Of a DNA stretch of 64,000 nt, positions 12,113-22,967 are shown piece after piece (position 1 is the stretch's first letter; every line of letters begins with the position of its first letter). The stretch lies in contig NC_135498.1 in NCBI RefSeq assembly GCF_052857255.1, forward strand, positions 116,751,134 through 116,815,133, written 5' to 3'. Below the pieces are notes generated by a model. That model was not told the origin of the DNA, did not search any database, and saw nothing but the letters and a program-made list of their open reading frames with translations. The position numbers and the translations under genes were made by a program. The stretch is from Amblyomma americanum. Its lineage: Eukaryota > Arthropoda > Arachnida > Ixodida > Ixodidae.

Positions 12113-12490
12113 TATGCGACACCCCGTAGAGGTTGTGCAGCGCTGTCCTGATCTCTTCTACGCTAAAGTCTTTATATAATTCTGCGTTCGGATCCCCCTC
12201 ATATGGGCCGTGTTGTGCGATCGAAGTGTGCGGCAAGTACTTCGCTCGTAACCGGACGGTCACTGCATCTTCACCGTGCTTCTCGAGCTCCTTGTGTAAT
12301 AGACGCGCGAGGCAGCTCCTCTGGTGGGACTTGGTTTTCGTTACGTCCAACAGATGCGTGAGCAGGGTCCACGATTTCCCGTTGTGTAGTTGGCCGTCGA
12401 CTGCATTGCATAACTCATCCCATTGCTGGCGGTTGACCGTTCGGCAGTGCTTCTCGATGTTGTGGTTGATCTCCGCTATTTTCTTTCTGA
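12113..12490 (-). mobile_element. I-type LINE fragment between endonuclease and RT, downstream half of a split element
   Basis: On the minus strand this reads RKKIAEINHNIEKHCRTVNR, QQWDELCNAVDGQLHNG, LARLLHKELEKHGEDAV and DFSVEEIRTALHNL. This is the linker between endonuclease and RT in I-type LINEs. It continues the LINE whose endonuclease part ends at 17,216 in ...ARWKGQRLN. The 4.7 kb between them is the CR1-like element. RT itself is missing: the fragment stops at repeat copy A near 12,113. The 273-codon open frame spanning it is a chimera of three unrelated sequences and not a gene. Confidence 0.8.
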
Positions 12491-12634
12491 AGGCAGCAAG
12501 GGTTGCGGCAGCGAGCACGCAACTAATTCCGTCCCCATACTTCGTACAGGTTTGTCTCCTACAAACTTGTTCATTTCCTAATTCATCTTTGCCGCTGCCC
12601 TGTTGCCGCAAGTGCGTGTTGTGTTTGTTTGAAG

Positions 12635-13282
12635 ATGCCGTCGTGTACCGAGCTAGCGAAAGAAATAGCAACACTACATGCCGAAATGAAATCAATGCAA
12701 GAAAGTCTTTGCATGTTCAATGGACTGTATGAATCCGTGAAAGTACCGAATGAGACCATTTTGAAGGAAAATAAGCTGTTAAAGGATGAAAACGCAAAGC
12801 TGTCTCAACGTCTCATGTCTCTAGAGCAGAATTCCCGACTCAACAACGTTGAAGTAAAAGGCATTCCCGTCACGGAAGGTGAAAACTGCCTGGCTGTAAT
12901 ACAGACCATTGGTGAAAAAACTGGCTGTCCTATCGTCCCCTCCGACATTGACATTACTCATCGTGTCGCCGCAAAAAAAGACAAAAACATTATCGCACGA
13001 TTCTGTTCCAGGTCGAAGCGAACTGAATTCATTAGTAAAGCTAAATAGGCTAAGCTCACCACATGAGCCATTGGATTTTCGCGAAACAATGATTCCCCGT
13101 TTTTCGTGAATGATCACTTCACGCCAGAGAACAAGCGACTTTTCGCAAAAGCTCTCGAATTGAAGAAGACTAAAGGATGGCGATTCCTCTGGACTGAAAA
13201 CTGCGCAATCAAAGCTAGAAAGGCTGAGAATAGCCGCGTTTATCGCATCTCAGGCGTAAGCGATCTGGCTATCTTTACATAA
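12635..13282 (+). pseudogene. CR1-like LINE ORF1 (coiled-coil, nucleic-acid-binding type), two stops
   Basis: ORF1 proteins of this group form multimers and bind the element RNA. The first ATG is at 12,635. A coiled coil is visible over roughly residues 5-65 (LAKEIATLHAEMKSMQESL, LKENKLLKDENAKLSQRLMS). The FP-type C-terminal domain follows: NNVEVKGIPVTEGENCLAV, DIDITHRV, NIIARFCSR, and then FVNDHFTPENKRLFAKA and KGWRFLWTENCAIKARK. A TAG at 13,046-13,048 and a TGA soon after interrupt an otherwise continuous frame, which ends at TAA 13,280-13,282. The decay is therefore by point mutation. The domain label is from family knowledge; the coiled coil and phrases are seen. Confidence 0.8.
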
Positions 13283-13315
13283 TCAGTGCGCCTGCACTCC
13301 TGTTTTTCCGAAGTA

Positions 13316-13805
13316 GAGAGAGAGAGAGAGAAGGAAAAGGAAACGCAGGGAGGTTAACCAGATGTGAGTCTCCGGTTTGCTACCCTACACTGGGGATGGG
13401 GGATAGGGGTTAGAAAGATGATAGAGAGGAAAACGCAAAAAGGAACGTGCACACATGGAGACACACACACACAAGGCGTTCCAGTTAAAGTCTTTCACAC
13501 AGGCCGGTAGATTGTAAGAAGCGCAAAAGCGCTTGCACGGCCTTCTTCTGCGACGGTAGGTCCTTTCGATGCTGTAGAATTATTTTTTCAGATAGCGGTT
13601 GGTCGTCCAGTTGGTCAAGTTCGTGGCTAAGGCATGCCCTCTGTGGACTGTACTGAGGGCAGGAGCACAATATATGGCCAGTTGATTCTTCATGGCCGCA
13701 GTGGTCACAGGTCGGGGTGTCGGTCATCCCTATGCGGAAGGCATAGGCTTTAGTAAAGGCAACACCCAACCAAAGTCTATATAAAAGCGTGGCGTCTCTA
13801 CGGCG
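13316..13805 (-). mobile_element. 5'-truncated LINE tail inserted in the CR1-like element
   Basis: This is the minus-strand 3' end of the same LINE family as at 570-1240. The frame ending at 13,485 encodes RDATLLYRLWLGVAFTKAY and a knuckle CDHCGHEESTGHILCSC, ending in FLQSTGLCERL. The 3' UTR (13,316-13,484) has the shared GGGAGGTTAACC segment and ends in an AG run (13,317-13,331) that is a CT tail on the element strand. It lies between ORF1 and ORF2 of the CR1-like element, so it is the youngest layer of this nest. Boundaries are good to about 10 bases. Confidence 0.8.
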
Positions 13806-13915
13806 AAGCTGTGATGGCGCTCGAAAACTTAATGTTGGATCAAGTGAGTACAGTCGCGTATTTCTTAAATCTCGCTCATTCCATTTCCATTTTTTTTCCG
13901 AAGGAAATCCTCACC

Positions 13916-16737
13916 ATGAGTAGAGGCATGTTTTCATGCGATCAGGTTAAAACGTTGTTACACGACAAATCGCCCAAATTTTCGTTCATTCACTGCAATA
14001 TTCGAAGTCTGCGCAAACATCATGATGACCTTTTGAACTTCCTTACTTTACTCAACCATAATGTTTCGTTAATATGCCTGTCTGAAACATGGCTAACACC
14101 GGTAGATGGCAATCTATTTGGTCTGCCAGGATATACCAGTGAATATAGTTACCGTGGGAGTTCAGCGAAGTGGCGGATCTACCATTTTTGTGAATTCGTC
14201 GATTTTGTAAACCCGTCGTCATGATCTTTCGTTCCTCAATTTGCTGTGCGAGTCAGTCTGGCTGGAGTTCGACCGGAATGTTCTGCCCCTCAATAACCGG
14301 AATACAATCCTGGCGTCCGTTTATCGTTCCCCGTCATCGTCGTATTCGGACTTTTGTTCGCAGCTAGAAGAAATACTCATCGTCTTAACCAACGAAAACA
14401 AGAACATGATCATTTGTGGTGACATTAACATCAACATACTTAATCCCAACTGTCAGTCATGCTCTGATTATACCAACTGCTTTTTAGCTACGGTTTCTCT
14501 TCCCTAATCGATGTTCCAACCAGGTGCGATACTTCTGGTTCTTGCACATTGATAGATCACATATTTTCCTCATCATCATCTGATTATACTACTGAGGTAA
14601 TAGATTATTCCATTACTGATCACTATCGTTTGTTCTTCCTTCTGGGTTTCGCAAAGCGTACGCAGTGTCACCAATACTCCAAAAATTCTTTCAATGAAAC
14701 GTTATTTATCCAGAAGGTACAAGGCACTTGTTGGGAGAGCATTTTTCAGGAGAACTCTCCTGACAGGGCGTACTCGATATTTTTATCAACAATAACAAAT
14801 TATATCATTGAGTGCTCAACTCATGTATCCTTTCAGCAAAGATTCTCGTCTCCCAGAAATCCATGGATTACAAATGCGTTGCTGCGCTCTATAACAAAAA
14901 AGAATAATCTTCACAAAAAGGTGAGACTGCAGCCGTTCAACACAACTTTGCGAACTAAATTTAAGAATTATAGCAATATCCTTTCTGTATCCTTAAACGC
15001 GCAAAACGGGACTATTATGAAAGACGGATAATTCAGATCGGAATGAATAACAGACGGAATTGGGAGCTTATTAAAGAATTTCTTAATATTACAGAGTCTA
15101 ACACGCGCATTAAAAAATAATTTACGACAACGAGGAATGCATAACCGAGGCTGACATATCAAATGATTTTAGTGATCATTTTTAGTGATCAGAACACTCT
15201 ATCGCCTAGTGTTTTACGCCATCTCCCACGTTGTCCTCGGTCATTTTTCCTTCGACCGGTTTCTTCCGAAGATGTAAAGGTAATTTCTTCTCTTAATGTC
15301 ACTGGACCTGGCCTAGATTCTATTCCGCCTTCTAGAATAAAACTGGTTGCGGCAGACATATCATTTGTTTTTGCAGATATCGTTAACAAAACTTTTAGCA
15401 CACGCATATTTCCTGATTTGATGAAACATGGTAAAGCACTACCTGTGTTCAAAAACTTTTCTCGTGAAAACATTAATAACTACCGCCCAATTTGCATTTT
15501 GCCGTTTTTTAGTAAGATCATTGAAAAACTTATTTACACTCGTCTAATGCACTATCTCAATATATTTAATCTTCTTTCTCCATTACAATGTGGTTTTAGG
15601 CAGAATTATTCGACGAAATTGGTATTAATTTCACAGATAACATTAAACGCTTTATTGACGAAGGGTTTGTTGCAGGAGCCATATTCATCGATCTAACAAA
15701 AGCCTTTGACACTCTAGATCATTCTATTCTTCTGTATAAGCTCGAATCTTTCGGTATTACTGGCCCACCTTTAAATCTTATTCGCAGCTGCTTGTCTAAC
15801 AGGCCTCAACTAGTGTATCTTAATGACCAGTTCTCTTCTACTAAAGTAATTAACTGTGGCGTTCCCCAAGGCTCTATACTAGGCCCATTGGTTTTCTTAT
15901 TATTTATAAACGATCTACCTAATGTACTTACCAATTGTAACTGTTTGTTATATGCTGATGACACGACCATCTACTCATCACAGAAATCGCTTACCGCACT
16001 TCAAGGCACACCTAACACTGATCTTAACAATGTGTATTTCTGGTGCACTGATAATAAACTTCAAATCAATCCCTTAAAAACAACCTTTGTACTATTTCAT
16101 AATCCACAAACGTCGATTTCTTCTCCAATAACTGTCTCGTTAAATACTTATGTTATACCGACATGTGATACTGTTAAATTTCTGGGTATTACTCTCGACA
16201 ACACCTTAAGTTCAATAGCCATGCCAACTCGCTAATAAGAAAGGTTTCATTTGGCATCCGCATTATCATTAAACCACGCGCATTCTTCCACCCTCATATT
16301 ATTAGATCGTGTATCAAGCTTATATTAACAGTCATTTATCATACTGTTTATCTTCATGGGGTAATTCATATGCCATTCATCTCAAACCACTTCAACGTCT
16401 TCAGAATGAGGCAATAAAATTAATGACCTTTAGCTCATTCCGCTGCCATTCTTTACCTTTCTGTCAACGTCTTAACGTTTTACCCATTCAACAGCTCTTC
16501 TATCATAAGTTTTCACTCATTACATTTCGTCTCTTTCATCGTGAAATAACCTTACACAGTCTTCCTTTTGATAACCTCATGAACAAAAATAATACTAGAT
16601 TTTCAGAACGCTATAGCCTTCTATTACCTAAAATTAAATCTAACCATGGTAAATTTACACTTCGTTTCTATGGTATTTCACATTGGAATCGCATCCCTGT
16701 TAATATTCAGTCATCTCTTCTATTGCAGTTTTTTTAA
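13916..16737 (+). pseudogene. CR1-like LINE ORF2 (APE endonuclease + reverse transcriptase), broken
   Basis: ORF2 would nick target DNA and copy the element RNA. The AP-endonuclease domain shows FIHCNIRSLRKH (13,985), LICLSETWLTP, YRSPSSSYSDF, IICGDININIL (about 14,410) and ITDHYRLFF. The RT shows GLDSIPPSRIK, NNYRPICILPFFSKIIEKL (about 15,475-15,530), CGFRQNYST, FIDLTKAFDTLDH (about 15,690), GVPQGSILGPLVFLLFIND and YADDTTIYS (about 15,950). Then come FLGITLDNTLS and the thumb (SHLSYCLSSWG). The ending FYGISHWNRIPVNIQS is typical of CR1. Frameshifts lie near 14,165, 14,490, 15,010, 15,640 and 16,215, with stops around 15,031 and 15,118. The ATG at 13,916 is the first good start after the inserted tail; the true start could be earlier. 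Confidence 0.85.
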
Positions 16738-17224
16738 ACACAATATTAAACGAATACTGTTAGCAGAACCATCTTTTCATTTGTCACAAAAACATTTATT
16801 CAATTTTCTTTACATTATTTCTGTTATTGTATCGTTAGGCTTCATGTTTCTGTAAAACACTTTGTATTTTTCTTTGCTCGTAATATGCAGAAGAGCCAAA
16901 TTTTTATTACAGATTACTAGATATTCCTGCTTATGATTATTTATTGTGATATTACTGTATAACGCTGTTTTTAGTATATATCTAATTGTCTTCTATTTAT
17001 TTGCACTTGTTCCCTATGAATTGTATTTCTTGACACGTTTTTTTTTCTCTTTTTCTTTTGTTTTGTTTGTTTGTTCGCCCTCTACTTGCTGCTCTAATAC
17101 TCTTATGCACCCACTAATGATTGGAGATCCCCCTGGCAGTTTCTCACTCTGGGACCTCCTGATGCTGTATATAATATGTAAGCCCGTTTCTTGTACATGC
17201 AATAACAATAAACTTGAAATTGAG

Positions 17225-18157
17225 CCTCTGCCCCTTCCATCTGGCCAGGACAGAGTTCTTCGCCTCGATGAGATGCGCCAGGTGGCTGTCCATGTTGTCA
17301 GTTTCAACCTCGGTTTAGACGGTCTTGGTTGACGCTTTGGCGTCTGCAACCAGCGAGCACGCCCAGGCTTCGATGTCCGTGATCGTATCTCCTGAAGACT
17401 CTTGATGGTCTCGTTTATTTCTAAAATCTTCTTATTCGGTCCATTTGAAATTTCGCTTGCTGCCATGCGCCTTGCCCAGAGTCTGTGCGTGTACATCGAC
17501 GATCATGTCGTCACTCCCCAGGTCGGTCGACGTGTTTTTCCACGTGGTAGGCGTCGTCCCGGTATTTCGAACGAACGTCAGCTCCGGGGTCGTGTCTCTG
17601 GTAGTGGAGGTACCGATTCTCGTCGGGTGCGCCGGATCCGTAAGTAACGTGAAGTAGAGTTCTTGTGCATCTTGCCCGAGTTGTCTTCCCTTGGTCGTGC
17701 TGTAGCCATAACCCCATGCCGTGTCTGCCGCGTTGAAATCTCCCTCTGCAATCAACGTCCGGGATCCGGCATTCTCGAGCGTCTTCTGAAACAGCGCTCG
17801 GAAGCGTTGGCGGCGTTTAGACGGGCTGCTGTATACGTTCAGTATGAATATACTTTGTTTCCTCTGCTTGGTGGGTATCAGTTCGATGAGCGCGTGTTCC
17901 ATCTGGACGCCGCTTAGTTCGTGGCCAACGAATGTGAGACGCTTCCTAACGAGCGTGCATACACCCCTCCCCTCGATTTTGCTACCTTGCGTTTTGTAGC
18001 CTGTTAAGGTAGCCGCGTTGGTGAGCGTTTCTTGGAGTAATATTACGTCCGGTTTACGTGTTGCGTGCCTGATGTGTTGCTGTAGAACGTCCTTTTTGCC
18101 GGCGAAGCCGCGGCAGTTCAACTGCCATATTACTATCCCTAGGTTATCGTTGGCCAT
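17225..18157 (-). pseudogene. I-type LINE ORF2, endonuclease domain only
   Basis: The ATG at 18,157 (MANDNLGIVIWQLNCRG) is 31 bases after the ORF1 stop. It starts an APE-type endonuclease that would nick target DNA. Visible motifs are WQLNCRG, VILLQETL, HALIELIP, LNVYSSPSKRRQRF, the catalytic AEGDFNAADTAWGY, and GSDDMIVDV, which is a variant of the usual SDH motif. The open frame runs to a TAA at 17,432-17,434. Past it the linker continues in the same frame (about TDIEAWA) before shifting. RT is absent because the element is split. The endonuclease stretch of about 240 codons has no other lesion. Confidence 0.8.
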
Positions 18158-18188
18158 GTTGATGCTGATGCAAGTTACCCGGCTGGCC

Positions 18189-19787
18189 TTAATGGTGGCT
18201 CGGTCCCGCCCCACTGCTCGCCGGTGCGTGTCCGTGTTGCGTGAACACAGAGTGATTCAGTATTACCTTCATGTTTCCTTCAAGGTTAGTGGTCCTGTTT
18301 GCGAGGCCGAGGAATGTTGCGTGTAGGGTCTCAACGGTACTTTGCATGGTGCACAGCATTTCCTTGATGTCTGTAATTTCCACTTGCACCTGGCTTTCGA
18401 ATATGCCCTCGTGGTGTTGTTGTATCGCCCGCTTCTTCGGGGCGGGCGCGTCCGCGTCAGGAACGCTCGCCGGTACCTGCTGTTGTGCGTTCTGTTTGTT
18501 ATGTTCCATCCCGGCGCGCTCGCGTCTGAGTTCTCGCATCTCTTGCATTATCTTTTGGACTTGTTCGCGCATTACCGCGTTCTCTTTTCGCATTTCTGTG
18601 TTCTCTTTCCTTAGCGCCTCTAAAATGTCATTATCGGCTTTTTTATTCTGCTCTGGGACTGCAGGTGGTGTTACGACCCCCTCCCGCGCGATACCCCGGA
18701 CAGTGTCCGCCCAGCTCACCTTGTCTCCGGGAGTTGGCTTCCTGGATCTCGATCTTGTCGGAGCGCGGTTGTGCCTTTGACGACTGCGGGACCGGGACCG
18801 GCCACGCGATCGGGACGTGGATCTGGCTCTGTGCGGCTGGATGGGCGGGAAGTCTTGCTGTGTCAGTTGGGCATGTGCGTTTTGGCGCTCCCATCGTCGC
18901 CTGCGAATCACATACGGAGTCTTGTACCTTGCTTTGCAGGCCTTGTCGGCCTTCATGTGAGCGCCGCCGCATAGGTTACACTTGGGTGAGCATTGGTGCC
19001 CTAAGTCTGGGCTGCGGATTCTGTAACCCCTGCAAATGCGGTTGGCGGGATTTGGGCAAACGTCCATGGGTGGCCGAGGCGTCCGCACTTGTAACATGTG
19101 TCAATTTGCTTGCGATACAACGTGCAACGAACGAGTGTTGTGCCGTACCTGACGTGGTTGGGCACTTTGAGTCCGTCGAAGGCAATTACTACCGCGGTCG
19201 TAGTGCCTATGCGTTTGGCCGCCAGTGCCAGTGGGTTTCTCGGATTTACGGTGTTCTCGTCCAGTGCTCGGGGTCCGTCCTCAATTGGGATGCCACGAAT
19301 CACTCCCTTGGCTGTATTATCGGATGCCCTTTCGTACGCGTTGACTTCGTGTGGTTTCCCTTGGATGTGAATTTCCCGCAGTTTGGCATAGCGGTGCGCG
19401 TTCGCTCGTTTCGGTGTGCTGACTACGACGATGTTCTGGTGCGAGTTCGGACAGACCGTGCCTTCCGCACTTTCGTCTCCCGTTATGTTGGCGGCCGCGA
19501 AGATTGCGGCGGCGACCGTCGGGGCCGCCTTTTGGTCGTACCACGATTTTAATTTCCTCCTTTGGTAGTCTGGGCATGCGTCCCGCTTTGATAACCTTTC
19601 CTTTGACACGCTTGAGTTTCATACCTCGCTGGCCGGTGCTAGGCGCGTTCGCTCTTGCATCGATGTCGTGCGTCGAATTCGCACCGTGGTCTCGGGGTCT
19701 CGAACGCTGCGCTCCGGTGGTCTTCCGTCTGGCTTCTTCGGTAATTTCGTCGGCGGAAATGTCTTCCCCCATCACTTGCACGTTCAT
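18189..19787 (-). pseudogene. I-type LINE ORF1 (gag-like, zinc knuckles), frameshifted
   Basis: ORF1 is an RNA-binding gag-like protein. The N-terminal part reads PKEEIKIVVRPKGG near 19,545. After a frameshift come HQNIVVVSTPKRANAHRYAK, DNTAKGVIRGIP and VPNHVRYGTTLVRCTLYR, then a CCHC knuckle CYKCGRLGHP (about 19,080-19,110). A second frameshift leads to a knuckle of C..C...GAH......C form (CNLCGGAHMKADKAC). Next come an Arg/Ser-rich linker (SRSRGRSRSRSRQRH), a coiled coil (LRKENTEMRKENAVMREQ) and the end SSGAGPSHH. Stop TAA is at 18,189-18,191. The two frameshifts lie near 19,540 and 19,090. Confidence 0.85.
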
Positions 19788-20226
19788 TCTTGAGTCACGT
19801 TCGTCGGCTTGTGACGCTTTGTTGGAGAGAGTCCGTATACGTGGCGCCGCGTCTGTCAGCGGCGCGCAGCGGTTGCGCCGGCTAGGCCTAGCGTCTGGCG
19901 TTCACGCCTAGACCTAGCGAGGCTGTGGCGGGGTCGAAGCGCAGAATGTGCAATATCTCTGCGAAGAATGGTGGCCCACCTCAAAACTGGGTATCCGTCG
20001 ATGCCTCTCGACTTCACGGATCCTTTGATGAAAGGTTGGCAATGAAATGCAGTTGAAATCGCTGCGAAATCATTTGTAGAAGACAGAGCCGATGTGAACG
20101 CGTCCGCTCACCTCGGCGATCGCAGCGCCCTCAGTAGCATCTCTGCAGTTGATAATTTTCTAACGCGCTAAAACTCGTTTGAGCGCTTGGACTCGGCTTG
20201 TGGGAGTTCAAAAATTTCAAGTTTTA

Positions 20227-20345
20227 TACCCCTGCCACACGGCAAATTTAATGTCATTTCCATCGAATGACATTCGTTCAAAACGACATTAGTTTGCTGC
20301 CACACGAGAAAATATAATGACATTCGATGAAAACGACATTAGGTA
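20227..20345 (+). repeat. Harbinger left terminal and subterminal repeats
   Basis: The first 50 bases form the terminal inverted repeat with the right end. A second, weaker copy of the end (GCTGCCACACGAGAAAATA, about 20,298) and several copies of the motif AATGACATTCGAT / AACGACATTA follow. They are likely binding sites for the transposase or the Myb-like partner. Confidence 0.85.
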
Positions 20346-20756
20346 TCGAATGAGTTTGGGGAACTCATTCGCCAGCAAACTCCGAGCTAATGTGTTCCCT
20401 CGACACCAGAGACTTGGTGCGATTATGCACCGAACATAAATTTCAAACGCGACACAAGCATTATAATATTTCAACGCCCGTATAATTCTGTGGTCGTTCA
20501 TTTATTTATATAATAATAACGAATAGCACCGGAAAAAATAAAACTGTCACTCTCGCTACCAGCCAACCGGAATGGACGAGCAGGCATGTTTTTTGGCTTT
20601 TTTTGTGTAGCGTGGCCCAAAGCCAGCCGTAGCCAGCCCATGAGCCAGCGGCAGGCGCGTGCGTTGTGTTGCCGGTGTCCGGAGTGCTGGCTGTGTCAAT
20701 TGCTGCGGTAGTTGTGCGCTCGGAGTTGTTTGTTATTTATTCTTGCTGGATCCGCG

Positions 20757-22330
20757 ATGGCCGAGGGCGGAGCAAAAAACCGAGCTCAGTGGACAGAGTC
20801 GGAGACTTACGCTCTAATCAAAGTGTGGCAGGATCACCTTTGTGACTTGCGCCGGACAAAGAGGAACGCGATAGTTTATGCTGCTATTCACGAAGCCCTC
20901 CACGCAGAGGGCATTGAAAAGCCGCTTAAGGCAATCAAGGCAAAAATCGAGAACCTGGGAAACAAGTGCAGGTAAGCACTGCCTTTTTGTTTCGTTATGT
21001 AGTACGTGATCTGAACCAGCAGCGCGCAGCAGCACGGGCATAGAACGCGGAGACGACACCCGCGCAACGGCAGTGCGCGTCCTGTTCCGTCTTCATGTCA
21101 CTGCCCATTGCTGATAATTTCTGATGAAAAGTTGACTAACCAGACAGCCTTAAGGTGCTAGTTGTTTGCCTCCGCATTTTTGTTTCATTTAGTAGTCCTC
21201 GCTGCGTAAAGTGACAGCACCCAACTTGAAAAAACAACAGAATCAAGCGTTTACTTGCACGACCGTGTGCCGATTTGTTTCATTAAAGTGGCTTTTATCA
21301 TGGTGCCACGGCCCTTCTCTCCTTAAACATTGTACTCTCGTAGCAATTCTGAAAACTTCATGAACAATAACCAACTTTTCCAGGGAGCTGAGGAAGAAAA
21401 CAACGGGGCAAGGAGCAGTAGCATGGAAATTTTATTGGGAATTGCACCAATTCCTAGGCACACTTCCTGCTAATGACTCTAGCCTGGCGGAAGAGACAGT
21501 CTGTCGCCAGCAAGCCACAGCTGAGGAGGTAAGAAAAAGAGCTGCATGTACAGTCTCTGAACTGCCGCCACACCTTCATGGTTTTCAGTCAGTACTGTTG
21601 TGACGCAAAATGTTTTATTTTTGTTCGCCAAGAAAGGCATGTACCATGGAGTGTACCGTTCTGAAGCCGCACCTTTCTTTACGAGCTCTCATATGATGAT
21701 GACACAAGCTGAATATATGTTTATCACAGTATGCAACATAGCTTGTATATTATTGTCTGTCATGGCTTGTGATTGTGATTAAACACTGACTATAGCCCTT
21801 GCCATGGAGATTCTAAAGCCACACCTATATGATGTGTCAATCTATTGTGGTTCAAGCTCTTGATTACTTTGTCTTTGCATACCAACATTTGATATGTATT
21901 ATTGGTTCAGCTTTTCCACAGCATGGTGCACGGGCAAGACGAAAGCCCTGTATATTCAGGTCCTACAGACTATGTGGATGAGACATCCAGCGGCCCATCG
22001 CCCCTGCAGCTTTCCACCCCTGGTAGCCCTGACCAAATTTCAGAAGCAACTGTTTCTACGGGACCACAAACACCAGCGGAGAAGCAGTTGATGGCTAAGC
22101 AGCGGTCCCCGTGCATTCGCCCAAAAAGGCCACAAAGGGACATCTTACTGAGCCAGCTCATCGAAGAGCAGCGGAAGCTGCGTATTGCATTGGAAAATTC
22201 GAAGCAAAAAGAATTTGAGCTCGGGGAAAGGGCACTGAAGATGCAAGAAGAAGCTGCCGAGCGGGAAAAGAAGGCTGCTGACAGGGAAGAGCGCATGATT
22301 TCATTATTAGAAAAGTGCTTCCATAAATAA
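20757..22330 (+). CDS. Harbinger Myb/SANT-like DNA-binding protein, three exons, 259 aa
   Basis: In PIF/Harbinger elements a second gene encodes a Myb/SANT-like protein that binds the transposon ends and helps bring the transposase into the nucleus. The model is exon 1 20,757-20,971, exon 2 21,384-21,528 and exon 3 21,911-22,330. All introns are GT-AG (donors GTAAGC and GTAAGA, acceptors TTTTCCAG and TTGGTTCAG). The joined frame is 780 nt with no stop. The trihelix-type domain covers residues about 10-95 (RAQWTESETYALIKVWQDH, AIVYAAIHEALHAEG, IKAKIENLGNKC, WKFYWELHQFL). The middle is Ser/Pro-rich. The C-terminus is a charged coiled coil (LIEEQRKLRIALEN, MQEEAAEREKKAADREE). An AATAAA overlaps the stop. 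The start MAEGGAKN is the first ATG before the domain. Confidence 0.9.
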
Positions 22331-22967
22331 AATTCGCAATTACTGGAACTTTGGTTGTTTATGTTGCATGGTGCTTTCAGTGATGGTAAGAAGTCACATG
22401 ACGAAAGCAGCTTAACATTCAACACATGCAAAAATATTGCATGTAGCAGCTGAACACACAGGCCCCATTTTTGTAGCTTGCCGGAATTTCATTGCACATG
22501 TGATGGCTAGCTTTGCATTTGAAATTTGTACACACCTGCTCATGGATATGCACACCAAGATTTATACAAAAACTCTTAACATAAAATACTACAAGGCACC
22601 TTATGAGAAAAAATGGAAAAAAAAGCTCAAAATGGGCTAATAAACAATAGGGACACAAGGCAACTAGTGAATACTTTGTATCACTTGAAGTATGAACATG
22701 GCTACAGACTGTGCCACAACAGTGATCAACGCGTCATTGAAACGAGGATTAAACTGCTGAACCATGCACACCATTTGTAACAGCAAGCACATATACACCA
22801 TTTGTAACAAAGAAAAAGCAGCTGCAGTGTTGAATGTACTATAAAAAATTAAGACCTGCCACTAGAAGCTGCAGTTGTACATATTTTGAAGCACAGCTGC
22901 AAGTTCGGAGCTTGGACCATTTGTTCACAGCATGTGCAATCTTTTCCTGCTGCAAGCTAAACACTCC

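Larger units (their letters stand above)
12491..17215 (+). mobile_element. Nearly complete CR1-like LINE (ORF1 + ORF2), inactive
   Basis: This is a CR1/L2-like non-LTR retrotransposon about 4.2 kb long without its own insertion. It has a GC-rich 5' UTR (12,491-12,634), ORF1 (12,635-13,282), ORF2 with endonuclease and RT (13,916-16,737), and a 3' UTR ending in AATAAACTTGAAATT at about 17,215. It sits in the minus-strand I-type LINE and splits it. It carries a foreign LINE tail at 13,316-13,805 between its ORFs. No long target duplication is evident. Several stops and frameshifts make it non-autonomous. Confidence 0.85.
17216..19990 (-). mobile_element. 5' half of an I-type LINE (5' UTR, ORF1, endonuclease)
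   Basis: This is the upstream half of a minus-strand LINE of the I superfamily. It has a 5' region (about 19,790-19,990), a gag-like ORF1 with zinc knuckles, and the endonuclease start of ORF2. It stops at 17,216 inside the endonuclease-RT linker (AKNSVLARWKGQRLN), exactly where the CR1-like 3' end begins. The linker resumes at 12,490. LINEs normally lose their 5' end, so this missing 3' half is explained by insertion of the CR1-like element and later loss beyond 12,113. Confidence 0.85.

Noticed and set aside
11874..12695. 273-codon minus-strand frame
   Set aside because: It runs across the end of repeat copy A, an I-type LINE linker and the antisense of the CR1-like 5' UTR. Only the middle is real coding sequence.
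18665..19552. 295-codon plus-strand frame
   Set aside because: It is the antisense shadow of the LINE ORF1 zinc-knuckle region, whose motifs are clear on the minus strand.
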